Source: Petrolisthes cinctipes (Eukaryota > Arthropoda > Malacostraca > Decapoda > Porcellanidae). Taken from it: a DNA stretch of 64,000 nt. The DNA lies in the NCBI GenBank assembly GCA_033782935.1, contig JAWQEG010001332.1:678388-742387 (forward strand). The letters run 5' to 3'. Position 1 is the stretch's first letter; each line of letters starts with the position of its first letter. Shown in pieces: positions 29,201 through 41,200 of the stretch. The notes under the pieces are model-generated. The model made no database searches, had not been told where the DNA came from, and worked only from the letters and a program-made list of their open reading frames with translations. The position numbers were made by a program, and so were the translations under genes.

Positions 29201-32200
29201 CCTGGCTAAACGTGACGTGCCACACAGTGAGTGCAGTACAGTGTGTGAGGACCGGTCTGTGGATGGCGGTCTGGAATATTTAGTTATTTACACGTGAACT
29301 GGCTCCCGTGCCTGGGCCTGGAATATTTAGTTATTTACACGTGAACTGCATGCCGTGCCTGGCTACACGTGACGTGCTACAAAGTGAGTGCAGTACAGTG
29401 TGTGAGGACCGGTCAGTGGATGGCGGCCTGGAATATTTAGTTATTTACACGTGAACTGCCTGCCGTGCCTGGCTACACGTGAATTGCCTGCCTTGCCTGG
29501 CTACACGTGACATGCCACACAGTGAGTGCACTACAGTGTGTGAGGACCGGTCAGTGGATGGCGGCCTGGAATATTTAGTTATTTACACGTGAACTGCCTG
29601 CCATTCCAGGCTACACGTGACATGCCACACAGTGAGTGCAGTACAGTGTGTGAGGACTGGTCAGTGGATGGCGGCCTGGAATATTTAGTTATTTACACGT
29701 GAACTGCCTGCCGTGCCTGGCTACACGTGACATGCCACACAGTGAGTGCGGTACAGTGTGTGAGGACTGGTCAGTGGATGGCAGCCTGGAATATTTAGTT
29801 ATTTACGCGTGAACTGCCTGCCTTGGCTGGCTACACGTGACATACCACACAGTGAGTGCAGTACAGTGTGTGAGGACCGATCAGTGGATGGCGGCCTGGA
29901 ATATTTAGTTATTTAGACGTAAACTGGCTGCCGTGCCTGGGCATGAAATATTTAGTTATTTACACGTGAACTGCCTGCTGTGCCTGGCTACACGTGACGT
30001 GCCACTCAGTGAGTGCAGTACAGTGTGTGAGGACCGATCAGTGGATGGCGGCCTGGAATATTTAGTTATTTACACGTGAACTGCCTGCCGTGCCTCGCTA
30101 CACGTGACGTGCCACACAGTGAGTGCACTACAGTGTGTGAGGACCGGTCACTGAATGGCGACCCGGAATATTTAGTTATTTATACGTGAACTGCCTGCTG
30201 TGCCTGGCTACACGTGACGCGCCACAGAGTGAGTGCAGTACAGTGTGTGAGGACCGGTCAGTGGATGGCGGCCTGGAATATTTAGTTATTTACACATGAA
30301 CTGGCTGCTGTGCCTGGGCCTGGAATATTTAGTTATTTACACGTGAACTGCCTGCCGTGCCTGGCTACACGTGACGTGACACACAGTGAGTGCAGTACAG
30401 TGTGTGAGGACCAGTCAGTGAATGGCGGCCTGGAATATTTAGTTATTTACATGTGAACTGCCTGCCGAGCCTGGCTACACGTGACGTGCCACACAGTGAG
30501 TGCAGTACAGTGTGTGAGGACCGGTCAGTGAATGGCGGCCTGGAATATTTAGTTATTTACACGTGAACTAGCTGCCGAGCCTTGCTACACGTGACGTGAC
30601 ACACAGTGAGTGCAGTACAGTGTGTGAGGAACGGTCAGTGGATGGCGCCTTGGAATATTTAATTATTTACATGTGAACTGCCTGCCGTGCCTGGCTAAAC
30701 GTGACGTGCCACACAGTGAGTGCAGTACAGTGTGTGAGGACCGGTCTGTGGATGGCGGTCTGGAATATTTAGTTATTTACACGTGAACTGGCTCCCGTGC
30801 CTGGGCCTGGAATATTTAGTTATTTACATGTGAACTACATGCCGTGCCTGGCTACACGTGACGTGCCACAAAGTGAGTGCACTACAGTGTGTGAGGACTG
30901 GTCAGTGGATGGCGGCCCAGAATATTTAGTTATTTACACATAAACTGCCTGCCGTGCCTGGCTACACGTGACGAGCCACATAGTGAGTGCAGTACAGTGT
31001 GTGATGACCGATCAGTGGATGGCGGCCTGGAATATTTAGTTATTTACACGTGAACTGCCTGACGTGCCTGACTACACGTAACGTGCCACACAGTGAGTGC
31101 AGTACAGTGTGTGAGGACCGGTCAGTGAATGGCGGCCTGGAATATTTAGTTTTTTACATGTGAACTGCCTGCCGAGCCTGGCTACACGTGACATGATATA
31201 CAGTGAGTGCAGTACAGTGTATGAGGAACGGTCAGTGGATGGCGCCCTGGAATATTTAGTTATTTACACTTGAATTGCCTGCCGTGCCCGGCTACACGTG
31301 ACGTGCCACACAGTGAGTGCACTACAGTGTGTGAGGACCGGTCAGTGGATGGCGGCCTGGAATATTTAGTTATTTACACGTGAACTGGCTGCCGTGCCTG
31401 GGCCTGGAATATTTAGTTATTTACACGTGAACTACCTGCTGTGCCTCGCTACACGTGACGTGCCACACAGTGAGTGCAGTACAGTGTGTGAGGACCGATC
31501 GGTGGATGGCGGTCTGGAATATTTAGTTATTTACACGTGAACTGCCTGCCGTGCTTGGCTACGCGTGACGTGACACACAGTGAGTGCAATACAGTGTGTA
31601 AGGACCGGTCAGTGGATGGAGGCCCGGAATATTTAGTTATTTACACGTAAACTGCCTGCTGTGCCTGGCTACACGTGACGTGCCACATAGTGAGTGCAGT
31701 ACAGTGTGTGAGGACAGGTCAGTAGATGGCGGCCTGGAATATATAGTTATTTACAAGTGAACTGCCTGCCGTGCCTGGCTACACGTGACGTGCCACACAG
31801 TGAGTGCACTACAGTGTGTAAGGACCGGTCAGTTGATGGCGGCCCGGAATATTTAGTTATTTACATGTGAACTGTTTGCCGTGCCTGGCTACACGTGAAG
31901 CGCCACACAGTGAGTGCAGTACAGTGTGTGAGGACCGGTCAGTGGATGGCGGCCTGGAATATTTAGTTATTTACACGAACTGGCTTCCGTGCCTGGGCCT
32001 GGAATATTTAGTTATTTACACGTGAACTGCCTGCCTTGCCTGGCTACACATGACGTGCCACACAGTGAGTGCAGTACAGTGTGTGAGGACCGGTTAGTGA
32101 ATGGTGGCCTGGAATATTTAGTTATTTACACGTGAACTGGCTGCCGTGCCTGGGCTTGGAATATTTAGTTATTTACATGTGAACTGCCTGCCGTGCCTGG

Positions 32201-35200
32201 CTACATGTGACGTGCCACACAGTGAGTGCAGTTTCGTGTGTGAGGATCGGTCAGCGAATGGCGGCCTGGAATATTTAGTTATTTACACATGAACTGCCTG
32301 CCTTGCCTGGCTACACCTGAATTGCCTGCGTTGCCTGGCTACACGTGACGTGCCACACAGTGAGTGCACTACAGTGTGTGAGGACCGGTCAGTGGATGGC
32401 GGCCTGGAATATTTAGTTATTTACACGTGAACTGCCTGCTGTGCATGGCTACACGTGACGTGCCACACAGTAAGTGCAGTACAGTGTGTGAGGACCGGTC
32501 AATGGATGGCGCCCTGGAATATTTAGTTATTTACACGTGAACTGCCTGCCGTGCCTGGTTACACGTGACGTGTCACACAGTCAGTGCAGTACAGTGTGTG
32601 AGGACCGGTCAGTGGATGGCGGTCTGGAATATTTAGTTATTTACACGTGAACTGGCTGCCGTGCCTGGGTTTGGAATATTTAGTTATTTACACGTAAACT
32701 GCCTGCCGTGCCTGGCTACACGTGGCGTGCCACACAGTAAGTGCAGTACAGTGTGTGAGGACCGGTCAGTGGATGGCGGCCTGAAATATTTAGTTATTTA
32801 CACGTGAACTGCCTGCCGTGCCTGGCTACACGTGACGTGCCACAAAGTGAGTGCAGTACAGTGTGTGAGGACCGGTCAGTGGATGGCGGCCTGGAATATT
32901 TAGTTATTTACACGTGAACTGCCTGCCGTGCCTGGCTACACGTGACGTGCCACACAGTGAGTGCAGTTTCGTGTGTGAGGACCGGTCAGCGAATGGCGGC
33001 CTGGAATATTTAGTTATTTACACATGAACTGCCTGCCTTGCCTGGCTACACGTAAATTGCCTGCCTTGCCTGGCTACACGTGACATGCCACACAGTGAGT
33101 GCACTACAGTGTGTGAGGACCGGTCAGTGGATGGCGGCCTGGAATATTTAGTTATTTACACGTTAACTGCCTGCCGTTCCAGGCTACACGTGACGTGACA
33201 CACAGTGAGTGCAGTACAGTGTGTGAGGACCGGTCAGTGAATGGCGGCCAGGAATATTTAGTTTTTTACATGTGAACTGCCTGCCGAGCCTGGCTACACG
33301 TGACATGACATACAGTGAGTGCAGTACAGAGTATGAGGAACGGTCAGTGGATGGCGGCCTGGAATATTTAGTTATTTACACGTGAACTGCCTGCCGTGCC
33401 TGGCTACACGTGACGTGCCACACAGTGAGTGCACTACAGTGTGTGAGGACTGGTCAGTGGATGGCGGCCCAGAATATTTAGTTATTTACACATAAACTGC
33501 CTGCCGTGCCTGGCTATTTGTGACGAGCCACATAGTGAGTGCAGTACAGTGTGTGATGACCGATCAGTGGATGGCGGCCTGGAATATTTAGTTATTTACA
33601 CGTGAACTGCCTGCCGTGCCTGACTACACGTGACGTGCCACACAGTGAGTGCAGTACAGTGTGTGAGGACCGGTCAGTGAATGGCGGCCTGGAATATTTA
33701 GTTTTTTACATGTGAAATGCCTGCCGAGCCTGGCTACACGTGACATGACATACAGTGAGTGTGGTACAGTGTATGAGGAACGGTCAGTGGATGGCGCCCT
33801 GAAATATTTAGTTATTTACACGTGAACTGGCTGCCGTGCCTGGGCCTGAAATATTTAGTTATTTACACGTGAACTGCCTGCTGTGCCTGGCTACACGTGA
33901 CGTGCCAAACAGTGAGTGCAGTACAGTGTGTGAGGACCGGTCAGTGGATGGAGGCCCGGAATATTTAGTTATTTACAGGTAAACTGCCTGCTGTGCCTGC
34001 CTACACGTGACGTGCCACATAGTGAGTGCAGTACAGTGTGTGAGGACAGGTCAGTAGATGGCGGCCTGGAATATATAGTTATTTACAAGTGAACTGCCTG
34101 CCGTGCCTGGCTACACGTGACGTGCCACACAGTGAGTGCACTACAGTGTGTGAGGACCGGTCAGTTGATGGCGGTCCGGAATATTTAGTTATTTACATGT
34201 GAACTGCCTGCTGTGCCTGGCTACACGTGACGCGCCACACAGTGAGTGCAGTACAGTGTGTGAGGACCGGTCAGTGGATGGCGGCCTGGAATATTTAGTT
34301 ATTTACACGTGAACTGGCTGCCGTGCCTGGGCCTGGAATATTTAGTTATTTACACGTAAACTGCCTGCTGTGCCTGGCTACACGTGACGTGCCACATAGT
34401 GAGTGCAGTACAGTGTGTGAGGACCGGTCAGTAGATGGCGGCCTGGAATATATAGTTATTTACAAGTGAACTGCCTGCCGTGCCTGGCTACACGTGACAT
34501 GCCACACAGTGAGTGCAGTACAGTGTGTGATGACCAATCAGTGGATGGCGGCCTGGAATATTTAGTTATTTACACGTGAACTGCCTGCCGTGCCTGGCTA
34601 CACGTGACGTGCCACACAGTGAGTGCAGTACAGTATGTGAGGACCGGTCAGTGAATGGCGGCCTGGATTATTTAGTTATTTACATGTGAACTGCCTGCCG
34701 AGCCTGGCTACACGTGACGTGACACACTGTGAGTGCAGTACAGTGTGTGAGGACCGGTCAGTGGATGGCGGCCCGGAATATTTAGTTATTTACACATGAA
34801 CTGCCTGCCTTGCCTGGCTACACGTGAATTGCCTGCCTTGCCTGGCTACAAGTGACATGCCACACAGTGAGTGCACTACAGTGTGTGAGGACCGGTCAGT
34901 GGATGGCTTCCTGGAATATTTAGTTATTTACACGTGAACTGCCTGCCGTTCCAGGCTACACGTGACGTGACACACAGTGAGTGCACTACAGTGTGTGAGG
35001 ACTGGTCAGTGGATGGCGGCCCAGAATATTTAGTTATTTACACATAAACTGCCTGCTGTGCCTGGCTACACGTGACGAGCCACATAGTGAGTGCAGTACA
35101 GTGTGTGATGACAGATCAGTGGATGGCGGCCTGGAATATTTAGTTATTTACACGTGAACTGCCTGCCGTGCCTGACTACACGTGACGTGCCACACAGTGA

Positions 35201-38200
35201 GTGCAGTACAGTGTGTGAGGACCGGTCAGTGAATGGCGGCCTGGAATATTTAGTTTTTTACACGTGAACTGGCTGCCGTGCCAGGGCCTGGAATATTTAG
35301 TTATTTACATGTGAAATGCCTGCCGTGCCTGGGCCTGGAATATTTAGTTATTTACACGTGAACTGCCTGCCGTGCCTGGGCCTGGAATATTTAGTTATTT
35401 ACACGTGAACTGCCTGCCGTGCCTTGCTACACGTGACGTGCCACACAGTGAGTGCAGTACAGTGTGTGAGGACTGATCGGTGGATGGCGGCCCGAAATAT
35501 TTAGTTATTTACACGTAAACTGCCTGCTGTGCCTAGCTACACGTGACGTGCCACATAGTGAGTGCAGTACAGTGTGTGAGGACCGGTCAGTGGAAGGCGG
35601 CCCGGAATATTTAGTTATTTACACGTGAACTGCCTGCCGTGCCTGGCTACACGTGACGTGCCACACAGTGAGTGCAGTACAGTGTGTGAGGACCGGTCAG
35701 TATATGGCGGCCTGGAATATTTAGTTATTTACACATGAACTGTCTGCCTTGCCTGGCTACACATGACGTGCCATGCAGTGAGTCCAGTACAGTGTGTGAG
35801 GACCGGTTAGTGAATGGTGGCCTGGAATATTTAGTTATTTACACGTGAACTGGCTGCCGTGCCTGGGCCTGGAATATTTAGTTATTTACACGTGAACTGC
35901 CTGCCGTGCCTGGGCCTGGAATATTTAGTTATTTACACGTGAACTTCCTGCTGTGCCTGGCTACACGTGACGTGCCACACAGTGAGAGCAGTACAGTGTG
36001 TGAGGACCGATCGGTTGATGGCGCCCTGGAATATTTAGTTATTTACCCGTGAACTGCCTGCCGTGCCTGGCTACACGTGACGTGACACACAGTGAGTGCA
36101 CTACAGTGTGTGAGGACCGGTCAGTTGATGGCGGCCCGGAATATTTAGTTATATACACATAAACTGCCTGCTGTGCCTGGCTACACGTGACGTGCCACAT
36201 AGTGAGTGCAGTACAGTGTGTGAGGACAGGTCAGTAGATGGCGGCCTGGAATATATAGTTATTTACACGTGAACTGCCTGCCGTGCCTGGCTACACGTGA
36301 CGTGCCACACAGTGAGTGCACTACTGTGTGTGAGGACCGGTCAGTGAACGGCGGCCTGGAATATTTAGTTATTTACACGTGAACTGCCTGCTGTACCTGG
36401 CTACACGTGACGCGCCACAGAGTGAGTGCAGTACAGTGTGTGAGGACCGGTCAGTGGATGGCGGCCTGGAATATTTAGTTATTTAAACATGAACTGGCTG
36501 CTGTGCCTGGGCCTGGAATATTTAGTTATTTACACGTGAACTGCCTGCCGTGCCTGGCTACACGTGACGTGACACACAGTGAGTGCAGTACAGTGTGTGA
36601 GGACCAGTCAGTGAATGGCAGCCTTGAATATTTAGTTATTTACATGTGAACTGCCTGCCGAGCCTGGCTACACGTGACGTGCCACACAGTGAGTGCAGTA
36701 CAGTGTGTGAGGACCGGTCAGTGAATGGCGGCCTGGAATATTTAGTTATTTACACGTGAACTGGCTGCCGAGCCTGGCTACACGTGACGTGACACACAGT
36801 GAGTGCAGTACAGTGTGTGAGGAACGGTCAGTGGATGGCGGCCTGGAATATTTAGTTATTTACACATGAACTGCCTGCCGTGCCTGGCTACACGTGAATT
36901 GCCTGCCTTGCCTGGCTACAAGTGACATGCCACACAGTGAGTGCACTACAGTGTGTGAGGACCGGTCAGTGGATAGCGGCCTGGAATATTTAGTTATTTA
37001 CACGTGAACTGCCTGCCGTTCCAGGCTACACGTGACGTGACACACAGTGAGAGCAGTACAGTGTGTGAGGACCGGTCAGTGAATGGCGGCCTGGAATATT
37101 TAGTTTTTTACATGTGAACTGCCTGCCGAGCCTGGCTACACGTGACATGACATACAGTGAGTGCAGTACAGTGTATGAGGAACGGTCAGTGGATGGCGCC
37201 CTGGAATATTTAGTTATTTACACGTAAACTGCCTGCCGTGCCTGGCTACACGTGACGTGCCACACAGTGAGTGCACTACAGTGTGTAAGGACTGGTCAGT
37301 GGATGGCGGCCCAGAATATTTAGTTATTTACACATAAACTGCCTGCCGTGCCTGGCTATTTGTGACGAGCCACATAGTGAGTGCAGTAAAGTGTGTGATG
37401 ACCGATCAGTGGATGGCGGCCTGGAATATATAGTTATTTACACGTGAACTGCCTGCCATGCGTGACTACACGTGACGTGCCACACAGTGAGTGCAGTACA
37501 GTGTGTGAGGACCGGTCAGTGAATGGCGCCCTGGAATATTTAGTTTTTTACATGTGAACTGCCTGCCGAGCCTGGCTTCACGTGACATGACATACAGTGA
37601 GTGCGGTACAGTGTATGAGGAACGGTCAGTGGATGGCGCCCTGGAATATTTAGTTATTTACACGTGAACTGCCTGCCGTGCCTGGCTACACGTGACGTGC
37701 CACACAGTGAGTGCACTACAGTGTGTGAGGACCGGTCAGTGGATGGCGGCCTGGAATATTTAGTTATTTACACGTGAACTGGCTGCCGTGCCTGGGCCTG
37801 AAATATTTAGTTATTTACACGTGAACTGACTGCTGTGCCTGGCTACACGTGACGTGCCACACAGTGAGTGCAGTACAGTGTGTGAGGACCGGTCAGTGGA
37901 TGGAGGCCCGGAATATTTAGTTATTTACACGTAAACTGCCTGCTGTGCCTGCCTACACGTGACGTGCCACACAGTGAGTGCACTACAGTGTGTGAGGACC
38001 GGTCAGTAGATGGCGGCCTGGAATATTTAGTTATTTACACGTGAACTGGCTGCCGTGCCTGGGCCTGAAATATTTAGTTATTTACACGTAAACTGCCTGC
38101 TGTGCCTGGCTACACGTGACGTGCCACATAGTGAGTGCAGTACAGTGTGTGAGGACCGGTCAGTTGATGGCGGCCCGGAATATTTAGTTATTTACATGTG

Positions 38201-41200
38201 AACTGCCTGCTGTGCCTGGCTACACGTGACGCGCCACACAGTGAGTGCAGTACAGTGTGTGAGGACCGGTCAGTAGATGGCGGCCTGGAATATTTAGTTA
38301 TTTACACGTGAACTGGCTGCCGTGCCTGGGCCTGAAATATTTAGTTATTTACACGTAAACTGCCTGCTGTGCCTGGCTACACGTGACGTGCCACATAGTG
38401 AGTGCAGTACAGTGTGTGAGGACCGGTCAGTAGATGGCGGCCTGGAATATTTAGTTATTTACACGTGAACTGCGTGCCGTGCCTGGCTACACGTGACGTG
38501 CCACACAGTGAGTGCAGTACAGTATGTGAGGACCGGTCAGTGAATGGCGGCCTGGATTATTTAGTTATTTACATATGAACTGCCTGCCGAGCCTGGCTAC
38601 ACGTGACGTGACACACAGTGAGTGCAGTACAGTGTGTGAGGAACGATCAGTGGATGGCGGCCTGTAATATTTAGTTATTTACACGTGAACTGCCTGCCAT
38701 GCCTGGCTACACGTGACGTGCCACACAGTGAGTGCACTACAGTGTGTGAGGACCGGTCCGTGGATGGCGGCCCGGAATATTTAGTTATTTACACATGAAC
38801 TGCCTGCCTTGCCTAGCTACACGTGAATTGCCTGCCTTGCCTGGCTACACGTGACATGCCACACAGTGAGTGCACTACAGTGTGTGAGGACCTGTCAGTG
38901 GATGGCGGCCTGGAAAATTTAGTTATTTACACGTGAACAGCCTGCTGTTCCAGGCTACACGTGACGTGACACACAGTGAGTGCAGTACAGTGTGTGAGGA
39001 CTGGTCAGTGGATGGCGGCCCAGAATATTTAGTTATTTGCACATAAACTGCCTGCTGTGCCTGGCTACACGTAACGAGCCACATAGTGAGTGCAGTACAG
39101 TGTGTTATGACCGATCAGTGGATGGCGGCCTGGAATATTTAGTTATTTACACGTGAACTGCCTGCCGTGCCTGACTACACGTGACGTGCCACACAGTGAG
39201 TGCAGTACAGTGTGTGAGGACCTGTCAGTGAATGGCGGCCTGGAATATTTAGTTTTTTACATGTGAACTGCCTGCCGAGCCTGGCTACACGTGACATGAC
39301 ACACAGTGAGTGCAGTACAGTGTGTGAGGAACGGTCAGTGGATGGCGCCCTGGAATATTTAGTTATTTACACGTGAACTGCCTGCCGTGCCTGGCTACAC
39401 GTGACGTGCCACACAGTGAGTGCAGTACAGTGTGTGAGGACCGGTCAGTGGATGGCGGCCTGGAATATTTAGTTATTTACACGTGAACTGGCTGCCGTGC
39501 CTGGGCCTGGAATATTTAGTTATTTACACGTGAAATGCCTGCCGTGCCTGGGCCTGGAATATTTAGTTATTTACACGTGAACTACCTGCTGTGCCTGGCT
39601 ACACGTGACGTGCCACACTGTGAGTGCAGTACAGTGTGTGAGGACTGATCGGTGGATGGCGGCCTGGAATATTTAGTTATTTACACGTGAACTGCCTGCC
39701 GTACCTGGCTACACGTGACATGCCACACAGTGAGTGCACTACAGTGTGTGAGGACCGGTCAGTGGATGGCGGCCCGGAATATTTAGTTATTTACACGTAA
39801 ACTGCCTGCTGTGCCTGGCTACACGTGACGTGCCACATAGTGAGTGCAGTACAATGTGTGATGACCGATCAGTGGATGGCGGCCTGGAATATTTAGTTAT
39901 TTACACGTGAACTGCCTGCCGTGCCTGGCTACACGTGAAGTGCCACACAGTGAGTGCAGTACAGTGTGTGAGGACCGGTCAGCGAATGGCGGCCTGGAAT
40001 ATTTAGTTATTTACATGTGAACTGCCTGCCGAGCCTGGCTACACGTGACGTGACACACAGTGAGTGCAGTACAGTGTGTGAGGAACGGTCAGTGGATGGC
40101 GGCCTGGAATATTTAGTTATTTACATGTGAACTGCCTGCCGTGCCTGGCTACACGTGACGTGCCACACAGTAAGAGCAGTACAGTGTGTGAGGACCGGTC
40201 AGTGGATGGCGGCCCGGAATATTTAGTTATTTACACGTGAACTGCCTGCCGTGCCTGGCTACACGTGACGTGCCACACAGTGAGTGCACTACTGTGTGGG
40301 AGGACCGGTCAGTTGATGGCGGCCCGGAATATTTAGTTATTTACATGTGAACTGCCTGCTGTGCCTGGCTACACATGACGCGCCACACAGTGAGTGCAGT
40401 ACAGTGTGTGAGGACCGGTCAGTGGATGGCGGCCTGGAATATTTAGTTATTTACATGTGAACTGGCTGCCGTGCCTGGGCCTGGAATATTTAGTTATTTA
40501 CACGTGAACTGCCTGCCGTGCCTCGCTACACGTGACGTGCCACACAGTAAGTGCAGTACAGTGTGTGAGGACCGGTCAGTGGATGGCGGCCTTGAATATT
40601 TAGTTATTTACACGTGAACTGCCTGCCGTGCCTGGCTACACGTGACATGCCACACAGTGAGTTCAGTACAGTGTGTGAGGACTGGTCAGTGGATGGCGGC
40701 CTGGAATATTTAGTTATTTACACGTGAACTGCCTGCCGTGCCTGGCTACACGTGACGTGCCACAAAGTGAGTGCAGTACAGTGTGAGAGGACCAGTCAGT
40801 GGATGGCGGCCTGGAATATTTAGTTATTTACACGTGAACTGCCTGCCGTGCCTGGCTACTCGTGACATGCCACACAGTGAGTGCAGTACAGTGTGTGAGG
40901 ACTGGTCAGTGGATGGCGGCCTGGAATATTTAGTTATTTACACGTGAACTGCCTGCCATGCCTAGGCCTGGAATATTTAGTTATTTACACGTGAACTGGC
41001 TACCGTGCCTGGGCATGGAATATTTAGTTATTTACACGTGAACTGCCTGCTGTGCCTGGCTACACGTGACGTGCCACACAGTGAGTGCAGTACAGTGTGT
41101 GAGGACCGATCAGTGGATGGCGGCCTGGAATATTTAGTTATTTACACGTGAACTGCCTGCCGTGCCTGGCTACACGTGACGTGACACACAGTGAGTAAAC